Shown here: piece by piece, positions 32,600 to 40,187 of the stretch
How positions within the stretch are numbered: position 1 is the stretch's first letter
Layout: each line of letters begins with the position of its first letter
Source of the DNA: Actinomycetes bacterium
GTDB lineage: Bacteria; Actinomycetota; Acidimicrobiia; Acidimicrobiales; JAKAOS01
Assembly: GCA_021795215.1 (NCBI GenBank)
Contig: JAJYPS010000008.1
Span: forward strand, 1-44,505
DNA: 44,505 bases
Direction: 5' to 3'
The notes under the pieces: model-generated
Databases searched by the model: none
What the model saw: only the letters and a program-made list of their open reading frames with translations
Told to the model about the DNA's origin: nothing
Position numbers and translations under genes: made by a program

Positions 32600-33700
32600 A
32601 TGCCGGGATACCGCGGCGGAGAGGGCATCCGGTTGGCACACCCCGGTTCGGGAGTGGCAGTCGGAGCTTTCGAGGTAGCCGGTCGAGAAGACCGCGAAGC
32701 GTGGGAAGACGGAGAGCTGGCTCCTGGTGCGACCAGAGCGAGCGGAGCAGGCGAGCGGAGCGTGCAGGAGGAGCCGGACCCCTGGAGGACCTGCTTCGAA
32801 CGTGACAGGGACCGGATACTTCACGCCTCGGCGTTCAGGCGCCTCGCGGGCAAGACGCAGGTGTTCGTGTTCCCCGCAGACTTCCAGCGGACTCGCCTGA
32901 CACATGCTCTGGAGGTGGCACAGGTGGCGACCGCTATCAGCCGAGCCTGCAGGTTGAACGTGGCGCTGACGGAGGCCATCGCCCTCGGTCACGACTGTGG
33001 GCACGGTCCGGGCGGTCATGCCAGCGAGGAAGCGCTCTCTCCTTACCTCGACTGCGGGTTCGACCATGCGACTTGGGGTGCGGACGTCACGCTCGCCCCG
33101 CTAAACCTGTGCCGGGAGACGGTCGACGGCGTGAGGAACCACTCCTGGTCCCGTCCGGCGCCTTCCACCCCCGAGGGAGAGGTCGTGGCCCTCGCCGACA
33201 GGATCGCCTACAGCGCTCACGACTTCGAGGATGCGGTCCACTCCGGCGTGGTGGACCCCTCAGACCTTCCGTCCGACGTGGCGGCGTGGTGTGGGGCCAG
33301 ACGCCCGGAGCAGTTGCGCGCCTTCGTAGCCGACGTCGTCCTCTCCACACGGGCACGAGGCTCGGTCTGCATGAGCGAGCAGGCAGGTTCGGCGCTCAGC
33401 CGGCTCCGCGCGTTCAACTACGACCGCATCTACATGAGGGCTGCGTCCGTGGAGCAGTCCCGATCGGTCATCGCCCTTCTCGGCGCGCTCGTCTCCTACT
33501 ACCTGGAACAGCCGTCCGCAAGGCTCGGTCAGGCCTCCGACGAAGTGATGGCGATCTCCGGCGAAGGCGAGAGGGTGCGCGCCGTGGTGGCCTACGTGGC
33601 AGGCATGACCGACCGCTTCGCCTGCACCAAAGCCGTGGAGCTGCTCGGCTGGCCCCGGCATCGGCTGCCGAACGGCTTCGACGTGCCGCGGGATTACTGA
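32600..33700 (+). CDS. dgt: dGTPase-like HD-domain deoxynucleotide triphosphohydrolase
   Basis: The dGTPase family cleaves dNTPs to nucleosides and triphosphate. The 366-residue product has DPWRTCFERDRDRILHASAFRRLAGKTQVFVF, then the HD metal site: His102 (RLTHALEVAQVA), His131-Asp132 (LGHDCGHGPGGHASEEAL), and a later Asp in ALADRIAYSAHDFEDA. This is the typical order H...HD...D. About 60 poorly conserved acidic residues precede the core. The start is uncertain: ATG 32600 is used, and ATG 32489 would add 37 residues. An open frame back to 32327 runs through the repeat array and is unlikely to be translated. Confidence 0.88.
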   Translation: MPGYRGGEGIRLAHPGSGVAVGAFEVAGREDREAWEDGELAPGATRASGAGERSVQEEPDPWRTCFERDRDRILHASAFRRLAGKTQVFVFPADFQRTRLTHALEVAQVATAISRACRLNVALTEAIALGHDCGHGPGGHASEEALSPYLDCGFDHATWGADVTLAPLNLCRETVDGVRNHSWSRPAPSTPEGEVVALADRIAYSAHDFEDAVHSGVVDPSDLPSDVAAWCGARRPEQLRAFVADVVLSTRARGSVCMSEQAGSALSRLRAFNYDRIYMRAASVEQSRSVIALLGALVSYYLEQPSARLGQASDEVMAISGEGERVRAVVAYVAGMTDRFACTKAVELLGWPRHRLPNGFDVPRDY

Positions 33701-33718
33701 TCTCGGGCGTAGGAGGCC

Positions 33719-33792
33719 GGACTGCTCGCCGGAGCACGGGCCGGCCCCCAGTGTCGGACTGCTCGCCGGAGCACGGGCCGGCCCCCGGCGCC
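33719..33792. repeat. 37-bp tandem duplication, intergenic
   Basis: Two copies of a 37-bp unit (33719-33755 and 33756-33792) match over their first 31 bases and differ at the last few. Each contains a small inverted repeat (GCTC-GCCG-GAGC) and the palindromic GGGCCGGCCC. They sit just after the dGTPase-like gene and before the DUF3107 promoter and could act as paired weak terminators. Confidence 0.85.
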
Positions 33793-33834
33793 GGACCGGC
33801 GGTGAGGCTTCAACCGACTGTGGCTGTGCCCGCT

Positions 33835-33863
33835 TAACATGGCCTCGCCGGCAATGGAGGGAG
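33835..33863 (+). promoter_or_regulatory. -10 box and ribosome site for the DUF3107 operon
   Basis: TAACAT at 33835-33840 is followed by a short leader with GGAGGGAG at 33856-33863, six nt before the GTG at 33870. This is one of the few genes here with a clear, well-spaced ribosome site, in contrast to the leaderless starts elsewhere. Confidence 0.5.
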
Positions 33864-33869
33864 TGGTCA

Positions 33870-34106
33870 GTGGAGTTGCGGATCGGTGTGGTCCAGGGGT
33901 CGCGTGACGTCGAGATCGAGCTTGCCGACGACGTGGACCGGGAGAAGCTGCTGTCCCAGCTGGACAAGCTCATGAGCCAGGGTGACGGCGTGTTCTGGGT
34001 CAGCGACCGAAGGGGCAAGCGGGTGGGGGTGGCAGTGCCTCGTATCGCCTGGATCGAGATGGGCGCCGGGACCGGTGACCGCAGGGTCGGCTTCGGAACC
34101 TCCTGA
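33870..34106 (+). CDS. DUF3107 family protein
   Basis: A 78-residue protein of the actinobacterial DUF3107 family, which includes the mycobacterial antigen TB9.4. The pattern is MELRIGVVQGSRDVEIELADDVDREKLLSQLDKLM...GVFWVSDRRGKRVGVAVPRIAWIEMG, the normal full domain. The biochemical role is unknown. It begins a run of five same-strand genes, seven bp before the first ArsA-like ATPase. GTG start with a good ribosome site. Confidence 0.9.
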   Translation: MELRIGVVQGSRDVEIELADDVDREKLLSQLDKLMSQGDGVFWVSDRRGKRVGVAVPRIAWIEMGAGTGDRRVGFGTS

Positions 34107-34113
34107 GCAGCCG

Positions 34114-35061
34114 GTGCCGGGCCTGCTCTCCCGCCGGCTGCTCTTCGTGACCGGCAAAGGCGGGGTGGGAAAGACCACGATCGCCGCGGCGCTCGCCAAG
34201 TTGTCGGCATCACTTGGACGCCGGACTCTGCTGTGCGAGGTGGACGCCCGAGGAGACGTTGCCACCTGCCTGGGTTCCGGCCCGTCCGGCTATCGTCCCG
34301 CGGAAGTAGCGTCGAGCCTGTGGGTCATGTCCATGGACACCGAGGCCGCACTTCGGGACTACATAAGGCTGTTCGTGCGGGTTCCCCTCGCCGCAAGGCT
34401 CGGCCCGGTCGCCTCGGCGCTCGACTTCATCTCCACTGCGGCCCCGGGCGTCACCGAGATACTGGTGATGGGAAAGGTCTGCTGGGAGGTGAGGGAAGGG
34501 GGCTGGGACGTGGTCGTCGTCGACGCACCGGCCAGCGGTCACGTGGTCAGCCAGCTTGCCTCGCCCACGTCGATGGGAGAACTGGTCGGAGTGGGAATGA
34601 TCCGGCAGCAGACCGATTGGATGGTGGAGATGCTTTCGGACACGCGCCGCACCGGTGCGGTGGTGGTCACCACGCCGGACGAGATGGCAGTGCAGGAGAC
34701 GCTGGAGCTGGTCGGCCGTATCGGCTCCGAGACGGTGGTCCCCGTCGCCTCGGTCGTCGCCAACCGGGTGCTGCCCGAACTGTTCGGCAGAGGGGAGGAG
34801 GAGGTGTTCGGGTCGCTGAGCGAGACCGGCCCGGCGTCACGTCTGTCGGGTGCGCTTGGTTCGGACGTCGCCCCACTGTTCGACGCAGCGCGCCTCGCCG
34901 TGCAGCTTCGCCGCTCGAGCGTGTCTCACCTGTCCCGCCTCCGGACCGGGCTGCCCGGTTCTCTCGCGCCGCTGAACGTCCCGAACGTTTTCGTGTCCGA
35001 CCGCCCGTCGTGCGTCACGGACGACGTGTCGACGGCGCTCGCGGCCGAGCTGGGCATTTGA
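34114..35061 (+). CDS. ArsA/Get3-like ATPase, first of a pair (Rv3679-like)
   Basis: The 315-residue protein starts with RRLLFVTGKGGVGKTTIAAALAKLSASLGRRTLLCEVDARGD. This contains the deviant Walker A GKGGVGKTT and the switch I Asp of the ArsA/Get3/SIMIBI class. A VVVVDAPASGHVVSQLASP segment follows (switch II, DAPxxGH). Arsenite-binding cysteines of true ArsA are not evident, so an arsenic role is unlikely. Paired ATPases like this are characteristic of actinobacteria (Rv3679/Rv3680 in M. tuberculosis) and probably form a heteromer. GTG start at 34114. The stop overlaps the next gene by TTGA. Confidence 0.88.
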   Translation: MPGLLSRRLLFVTGKGGVGKTTIAAALAKLSASLGRRTLLCEVDARGDVATCLGSGPSGYRPAEVASSLWVMSMDTEAALRDYIRLFVRVPLAARLGPVASALDFISTAAPGVTEILVMGKVCWEVREGGWDVVVVDAPASGHVVSQLASPTSMGELVGVGMIRQQTDWMVEMLSDTRRTGAVVVTTPDEMAVQETLELVGRIGSETVVPVASVVANRVLPELFGRGEEEVFGSLSETGPASRLSGALGSDVAPLFDAARLAVQLRRSSVSHLSRLRTGLPGSLAPLNVPNVFVSDRPSCVTDDVSTALAAELGI

Positions 35062-36287
35062 CCGACGAGGCGCGGGGGCGGTCGCACCCAGGCCTGCTGC
35101 ACGACCTGCTCCTGCAGCGGAGCACCGTGGTCGTGTGCGGCCCCGGCGGCGTCGGCAAGACGACCACCGCGGCGTCGGTCGCCGCTTCGGTGGCGGCCAG
35201 CCGGCCGGCGAAGGTCCTGGTGCTCACCATAGACCCCGCACGGCGGCTGGCCGATGCGCTGGGCCTCGCGGACCTCGGCAACTCCGAGACCCGTGTTCCG
35301 GGCGAGCTGTTCGCCCCTTCGACCGACCGGCCGCGGGGAGAGCTTTGGGCGGCGATGCTGGACACCGGCCAGGCGTGGGACCATCTCGTCAGAGCCCATG
35401 CACCCGATCCTGCCTCCGCCGCCAAGCTGCTGGCCAACCCCCTCTACCGGAACATCTCGACCCGGTTCGTCCAGAGTCACGACTACATCGCCGCCGAGCG
35501 GCTCCTGGAGCTGCACGACAGCGGCCGCTTCGACCTGATCGTCGTCGATACGCCGCCCAGCCGCCATGCCGTCGACTTCCTCCTGGCACCGGATCGAATG
35601 GCCGACTTCTTCTCGTCCAGGCTGCTGCGGTGGCTGCTGGTGCCCTACCGTTCGCGATGGTCCGCCATGGCGTCCCGCCCTTTCACTCAGATCGCCGACC
35701 GGGTGCTGGGCACGGTACTTCTGAAGGAGGTGAGCGAGTTCTTTACGCTGATCCAGGCGATGCACTCCGGCTTCACCGAAAGAGCCAAGGCCGTGTCCGG
35801 CCTGCTGAGGGACTTTTCGACCACGTTCATGGTGGTGACGACACTGGAGGCCGGCCCGCGTGCGGAAGCGGCCGAACTGATGCGCGTCCTCTGCAGCATG
35901 GAGCTGGAACTGGGGGCGGTCGTCTTCAACAAGGTTCTTCCACGCTCGCTGCTCGATCCCGCGCAGCAGCCGTCGGCTGCAGCCATGGAAAGCGAGGCGG
36001 AGCGTCTTGCCTCCGATCTGTCCACGAGCGAGGGCTTGGACGAACTGCTCGTCGCGAGGGTGCTCCGAGAGGTGGGTGCGAGCTTCCTCCAGTATCGCCA
36101 GCTCGCGCTCCGGGAGGAGCGCCAAGCCGAGTTGTTGCCCATCGGCGACGCCGTTTGCAGCGTCGTCCCCTACTTCGGGAGCGACGTGACCGACCTCGGG
36201 GGACTGCTGCGGTTGGGAGAGGCGATGATGAGCACCACGTGCGGCCGCTCCCGCGGCGGCCACCCCGCGCCAGCAGCGGCCCGGTAG
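35058..36287 (+). CDS. ArsA/Get3-like ATPase, second of a pair (Rv3680-like)
   Basis: The 409-residue partner has STVVVCGPGGVGKTTTAASVAASVAA (Walker A), VLVLTIDPARRLADALGL (switch I) and FDLIVVDTPPSRHAVDFLLAPDRMADFF (switch II, DTPPSRHA), which distinguishes it from its neighbour. A long helical region follows (SRWSAMASRPFTQIADRVLGTVLLKEVSEFFTLIQAM), giving a possible hydrophobic surface as in Get3. The start is TTG at 35058, overlapping the first ATPase stop by TTGA; no ATG or GTG lies nearby before the P-loop. The two subunits are thus coupled and probably made in a fixed ratio. Confidence 0.88.
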   Translation: MTDEARGRSHPGLLHDLLLQRSTVVVCGPGGVGKTTTAASVAASVAASRPAKVLVLTIDPARRLADALGLADLGNSETRVPGELFAPSTDRPRGELWAAMLDTGQAWDHLVRAHAPDPASAAKLLANPLYRNISTRFVQSHDYIAAERLLELHDSGRFDLIVVDTPPSRHAVDFLLAPDRMADFFSSRLLRWLLVPYRSRWSAMASRPFTQIADRVLGTVLLKEVSEFFTLIQAMHSGFTERAKAVSGLLRDFSTTFMVVTTLEAGPRAEAAELMRVLCSMELELGAVVFNKVLPRSLLDPAQQPSAAAMESEAERLASDLSTSEGLDELLVARVLREVGASFLQYRQLALREERQAELLPIGDAVCSVVPYFGSDVTDLGGLLRLGEAMMSTTCGRSRGGHPAPAAAR

Positions 36288-36308
36288 CCAGGTCCTGCGA
36301 GTGGCCCG

Positions 36309-37286
36309 TTGATCGACTACCACCTCCACCTGTGGCCTCATGGCGAGCCGTCCCACGGGCGGGTGCTCGGAGCGGTGTCGGACTACTGCGAGCGAGCCTC
36401 GGAGGCGGGCGTGTCGGAGATAGCCCTGACCGAGCACCTGTTCCGGTTTCGTCAGGCGGATGCGATCGTCGGGGGGTTCTGGCGGGACTATCCCGACTCT
36501 CCGCTGGCGGGCGAGATGGAGAGATACTGGCAACAGCACCAGGGTGCCGATCTGGACCACTACGTGGAGCAGGTGGCACAGGCGAAGCGGGCCGGCCTGC
36601 CTGTCGTCCTGGGGCTCGAAGTCGACTACTACCCCGGCCGTATGGAGAGAGTCGCTCGGCTTCTGGACGGCTACCCCTTCGACGTGCTGCTCGGATCGGT
36701 CCACTGGCTCGGACCGTGGATGTTCGACGACGTGGACAGCGCTTCCGCCATGGTCGAATGGGACCGCCGGCCGGTCCGAGAGGCGTGGGAGATGTACACC
36801 GTCGCACTGGAGGAGCTGGCCGGCACCGGCACCTGCGACGTTCTGGCGCATCCCGACCTGATCAAGGTGACCGGCAGGCGTCCTGCGGCCGTGGAGCACT
36901 ACTGGGATCGCATGGCGGACGCCGCGTCGGCCAGCGGCATGGCGGCCGAAGTTTCCTCCGCCGGTTGGCGCAAGCCGGTCGGCCAGCAGTACCCCGAAGA
37001 CGGCCTCCTCCAGAGGTTCGCCCGGGAGTCGGTCCCGGTCACCACTGCGTCGGACGCGCACGGGATCGCGGACGTGGCGTATCGTTCAGCCGCCCTCCGG
37101 CGGATCGTCCTCGCTGCCGGGTACGACCGGCTGGCCACCTTCCGTCTCAGGACCAGGACGGACGTCACCATAGATGTCGCCGCCGGTGATTCACCCCCCG
37201 GCTCCCCGGTCGGACGAGTCGAGGAGGCCGGCGTCCCCGCCTCCGGGATGGCGACTGGTGGCCGTGAGCCGGAGGAGCGAGATTGA
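36309..37286 (+). CDS. PHP-domain phosphatase, histidinol-phosphatase-like
   Basis: PHP-fold metal-dependent phosphoesterase. The 325-residue product starts MIDYHLHLWPHGEP, with the first His pair HLH. It has ALTEHLFRFR, GLEVDYYPGRMERV, LLGSVHWLGPW, VLAHPDLIKVTG and TTASDAHGIADV, the ordered metal ligands of the HisK-type histidinol phosphatase. Neighbours are not histidine genes, so another phosphate ester substrate is possible. The last 40 residues are a disordered tail. TTG start at 36309 directly before IDYHLH; no other start fits. It ends overlapping a TTG possible start of the kinase gene. Confidence 0.85.
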   Translation: MIDYHLHLWPHGEPSHGRVLGAVSDYCERASEAGVSEIALTEHLFRFRQADAIVGGFWRDYPDSPLAGEMERYWQQHQGADLDHYVEQVAQAKRAGLPVVLGLEVDYYPGRMERVARLLDGYPFDVLLGSVHWLGPWMFDDVDSASAMVEWDRRPVREAWEMYTVALEELAGTGTCDVLAHPDLIKVTGRRPAAVEHYWDRMADAASASGMAAEVSSAGWRKPVGQQYPEDGLLQRFARESVPVTTASDAHGIADVAYRSAALRRIVLAAGYDRLATFRLRTRTDVTIDVAAGDSPPGSPVGRVEEAGVPASGMATGGREPEERD

Positions 37287-37378
37287 CCGGGACGGGAGGG
37301 GCGCAGGGACCCCACGACCGGTACCGTCTCCCGCCGGAACGTCCCGCGCCCCCGGCGTCGTCGGCGCAGGAGCCGTCC

Positions 37379-38836
37379 ATGACCGGCCAACGCCCGGAAC
37401 AGATGGAGCACGTCAGGCGACTGCTGGCGTATTGGGGCATGTTGGCCGACCTCTGCTTCTCGGACCTGTTGCTGTGCGTCGCCGTCGACGGCGCCTCGGA
37501 AGGGGGGCGGGACTCGTTCTTCGTCCTCGACCAGGTCCGGCCTTCCACCACCCAGACTGTGCTCGTCCACGACCAGGTCGGCAGGAGCCCGAACGAGTCG
37601 GAGTGGCAGTTGGTGCGCAGCGCCTGGTCCAAGGGCCGGGTGGCGGACGGGGAGGTGCGCCTCGCCGAGGGCAGGGAGCCTGTCAGGATGCAGTGCATTC
37701 CCCTGCGGTACGGGGGAAGAACCATCGCGGCACTGCTCCGCTACTCCGCCTTCTCCGTCGGAAGGCGGCCGGGCGAGCTCGAGAGAACGTACGTTCAGCT
37801 GTTCGACCGTTTTGCCGGGATGATGGTGCAAGGGACCTTCCCTTTCGCTACCGACGACTGGGCAGTGGCAGACGTGCCGAGGGTCGGCGACGGAGTCATG
37901 GTGCTGGACAGCGGTGGGCGGGTCAGCTTCGCGTCGCCCAATGCAGTGACCGCTCTGCACCGTCTCGACATCAGGGCCAACGCCACCGGCTTGCGCCTGT
38001 CCGAGGTGGGTCTGGACGACAGCGCGGTAGCGGAGTCCTTTGCCACGGCGCTGCCCGCGGTGGGGGAGCTGGAAGGAACGAGCGGCACCATAGTGCTGCT
38101 GCGCTGTTTGCCGTTCTCCGGCAGCGGTGAGGTCCGTCCGGACGGCGCCATGGTGCTGGTACGGGACGTGACGGAGTTGAGAAGACGCGATCGGATGCTG
38201 CTGTCGAAGGATGCGACGATCCGGGAGATACACCACCGGGTGAAGAACAACCTGCAGACCATCTCGTCGCTGCTGCGACTGCAAGCCAGGCGAGTGTCGC
38301 CCGGTGAGGGGCGTACGGCGCTTCAGGAGGCGGAGCGGAGGATCGCCTCGATGGCGGTCGTGCACGACTTCCTGGCCCGGGACGTGGCGGATCAGGTGAG
38401 GTTCGACTCGATCGTCCGCGCCCTGGTCCACATGGCACGCGAGTCGGTGTTGCCGCCGAGGAGGGTCGACTTCTCCGTCGAGGGGGATGCCGGGGACTTG
38501 CCGGCCGGCGTGGCGACCCCGCTTGCGGTCATAGTGTCGGAGCTCCTGCAGAACGCCGTCGAGCACGGGTTCGGCGACGGCCGGCCCGGGAGGGTGGACG
38601 TGCGCTTGGCGCAGGACAGCCACTGTCTCCAAGTGCGAGTGTCCGACAACGGCACGGGGCTGAGGGAGGGTTTCAGGATAGAGGAGTCGGCCAGCCTGGG
38701 CCTTACCATCGTGAGGGACCTGGTTGAGCGGCAGCTCGGAGGGCGGCTGGAGTTGGCGACCACCGGAGGGCTGTCCGCCATCGTCACCTTGCCGTCACCG
38801 CAGGGCGGTGAAGCGGCGCACGTGCAGAACGGTTAG
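37379..38836 (+). CDS. pdtaS: Sensor histidine kinase, PdtaS-like (HisKA_2/HWE class)
   Basis: The 485-residue soluble kinase has an N-terminal GAF-like domain (HVRRLLAYWGMLADLCFSDLLLCVAV, up to about 155). A PAS domain follows (about 165-270, GDGVMVLDSGGRVSFASPNAVTALHRLDI). The HisKA_2 motif is REIHHRVKNNLQTISSLLRLQ, with His285/286 as phospho-acceptor, and an HATPase_c domain carries N-box SELLQNAVEHGF, DNGTGL and SLGLTIV. In M. tuberculosis PdtaS phosphorylates the ANTAR regulator PdtaR and is next to whiB1; the same neighbour is present here on the opposite strand. No response regulator is in the window. ATG 37379 has AGGAG six nt upstream. A TTG at 37283 would add 32 residues. Confidence 0.88.
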   Translation: MTGQRPEQMEHVRRLLAYWGMLADLCFSDLLLCVAVDGASEGGRDSFFVLDQVRPSTTQTVLVHDQVGRSPNESEWQLVRSAWSKGRVADGEVRLAEGREPVRMQCIPLRYGGRTIAALLRYSAFSVGRRPGELERTYVQLFDRFAGMMVQGTFPFATDDWAVADVPRVGDGVMVLDSGGRVSFASPNAVTALHRLDIRANATGLRLSEVGLDDSAVAESFATALPAVGELEGTSGTIVLLRCLPFSGSGEVRPDGAMVLVRDVTELRRRDRMLLSKDATIREIHHRVKNNLQTISSLLRLQARRVSPGEGRTALQEAERRIASMAVVHDFLARDVADQVRFDSIVRALVHMARESVLPPRRVDFSVEGDAGDLPAGVATPLAVIVSELLQNAVEHGFGDGRPGRVDVRLAQDSHCLQVRVSDNGTGLREGFRIEESASLGLTIVRDLVERQLGGRLELATTGGLSAIVTLPSPQGGEAAHVQNG

Positions 38837-38918
38837 CTGCCGGGACTACCGCACGACAGGACAGCAGGACAGGAGCAGCGAGCGCGGCGTGTGCCTACGC
38901 AGATGAGCCCTCCCAAAG

Positions 38919-39209
38919 TCAAGATGCCCTCCGCTGCTTCGCCAGCCAGATCTTGCGCAGCTTGCGACGCTCCTCTTCCGCGGTGCCGCCCCACACGCCC
39001 GACTCCTGGTTCGTCGCCAGCGCGAACTCGAGACATGCCGGCTGCACCTCGCATGACTCGCATACCACCTTGGCCGCCTTGATCTGAGCTACAGCGGGGC
39101 CCGTCGAGCCGATGGGAAAGAACAGGTCGGGGTCCACGTCGTTGCAGGCCGCCTCCCGGCGCCAGTCGTCGTTGTCCCATTCAATCGCTCTGTTCCAGGT
39201 GAGGGCCAC
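38919..39209 (-). CDS. whiB1: WhiB1-like iron-sulphur transcriptional regulator
   Basis: WhiB proteins bind a [4Fe-4S] cluster and act with the principal sigma factor. This 96-residue product has all four cysteines (Cys22, Cys50, Cys53, Cys59) and the GVWGG turn at 71-75, followed by a basic helix (EEERRKLRKIWLAKQRR). The stretch DVDPDLFFPIGSTGPAVAQIKAAKVVC is closest to WhiB1, and so is the position convergent with a PdtaS-like kinase. GTG 39209 has AAGGAGG four nt upstream and is a better start than the longer frame at 39242, which would translate the upstream palindrome. The CRP-type site lies 17-36 bp upstream of the start. WhiB1 is essential in mycobacteria and nitric-oxide sensitive; this is known for the family, not shown here. 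Confidence 0.95.
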   Translation of the reverse strand: MALTWNRAIEWDNDDWRREAACNDVDPDLFFPIGSTGPAVAQIKAAKVVCESCEVQPACLEFALATNQESGVWGGTAEEERRKLRKIWLAKQRRAS

Positions 39210-39225
39210 ACTGCCTCCTTCCAAC

Positions 39226-39245
39226 CATGTGAAACTTTTCACATG
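39226..39245 (-). promoter_or_regulatory. CRP/FNR-type palindromic operator upstream of whiB1
   Basis: A perfect inverted repeat with 9-bp arms (CATGTGAAA and TTTCACATG) and a two-nt centre. Its core, TGTGA-N6-TCACA at 39228-39243, equals the consensus for CRP-family cAMP-responsive regulators. It lies between the ribosome site of whiB1 and the likely promoter, 17 bp from the start codon. In M. tuberculosis whiB1 is controlled by a CRP homologue. Occupancy here, and whether it activates or represses, is inferred. Confidence 0.8.
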
Positions 39246-39395
39246 ATCCAGACCAAGCTGACGACGCCATATATCCGCTGATGCCCACGGGCCGGGCGAA
39301 GTTTCAGTGTACGCTCATCGCGCTCCCACGGCAATCAATTGTCCGACCGACCGGACGGATTGGGGACCCCAGCCTCGTCTGCCGGAACGCCAGGG

Positions 39396-40187
39396 TCACG
39401 ATCCCCGCTGGCTGCCTGTCTGGGCGCCCCGAGGGGAAGTCTGCTGCCGGAGCTGCGCCAGGCTGCGAGCCAGCAGTCGAGAGACGTGCATCTGGGAGAT
39501 CCCGAGACGCTGCGCTATCTCGGACTGCGTCAGACCGTCGTAGAACCGCAGCTCCAGAATGCGCTGCTGACGAGGAGGCAGTTGTGCGACGAGCGGAGAC
39601 AGGATCGCCCTGCTCTCGGCTCTGTCGAACCCGGGGTCCTCCTCTCCCAGCCGAGATGCCAGATCCTCCCTTTCCTCCTCGCCGTTTGACCCGAGGGGGC
39701 TGTCGAGGGAGCTCGACCGGTAGGCCTGTCCGGCCTCGAGCGCTTCGAGCACCTCCTCCTCGGACACCCCCGCCGAGTGGGCCATCTCGGCGATGGTGGG
39801 AGACCTTCCCAGCTCCTGGGACAGTATCGAGACGGTCTGGCTGAGGCGTAGGTAGAGCTCCTGCATGCGCCGCGGAGCCCTCACCGCCCATCCCCGGTCG
39901 CGGAAGTGCCGCTTCAGCTCGCCCGCAATGGTATGTGTGGCGTACGTCGAGAACTCGACTCCCCGAGAAGGATCGAACCTGTCCACCGCCTTGATCAACG
40001 CCAGCGATCCGACCTGGACCAGGTCGTCGAGCGCCTCGCCCCGGTTGCCGAACCTACGAGCGAGGTACTCGGCCAGTCCGATGTGCGCCTCCACCAGTTG
40101 CCGTCGCAGGTCCGGATCCCGGGTCTCGGCGAACTGCAGGAACATCTTCCTGAGCTGCTCTCTGCGGTCACCCTCCAAGGTGGCCAT
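39396..40187 (-). CDS. sigF: RNA polymerase sigma factor, SigF/SigB family
   Basis: A 263-residue group 3 sigma factor. Region 2 reads LVEAHIGLAEYLARRFGNRGEALDDLVQVGSLALIKAVDRFDPSRGVEFSTYATHTIAGELKRHFRDRGWAVRAPRRMQEL, the stress/sporulation (SigB/SigF/SigG) type. Region 3 follows, and region 4 is QLPPRQQRILELRFYDGLTQSEIAQRLGISQMHVSRLLARSLAQLR. The ATG at 40187 shares one base with the stop of the upstream RsbW-like gene (TGATG), so the two are co-translated as in mycobacterial rsbW-sigF. A SigF-type promoter is found at 174-198 in this window, a possible target. An upstream open frame to 40442 lies within rsbW and is rejected. Confidence 0.92.
   Translation of the reverse strand: MATLEGDRREQLRKMFLQFAETRDPDLRRQLVEAHIGLAEYLARRFGNRGEALDDLVQVGSLALIKAVDRFDPSRGVEFSTYATHTIAGELKRHFRDRGWAVRAPRRMQELYLRLSQTVSILSQELGRSPTIAEMAHSAGVSEEEVLEALEAGQAYRSSSLDSPLGSNGEEEREDLASRLGEEDPGFDRAESRAILSPLVAQLPPRQQRILELRFYDGLTQSEIAQRLGISQMHVSRLLARSLAQLRQQTSPRGAQTGSQRGS

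Noticed and set aside
34114-36287. Arsenic resistance function for the ArsA-like pair
   Set aside because: The arsenite-binding cysteines are not evident and no arsenic genes are adjacent; the pair matches the actinobacterial Rv3679/Rv3680 type.
34926-37061. A 711-codon minus-strand open frame
   Set aside because: Antisense to the second ArsA-like ATPase and the PHP gene; Arg/His/Gly-rich composition without domains.
39210-39242. Longer whiB1 start at 39242
   Set aside because: It would translate the CRP palindrome and ribosome site; GTG 39209 has a well-placed AAGGAGG and gives the normal WhiB length.
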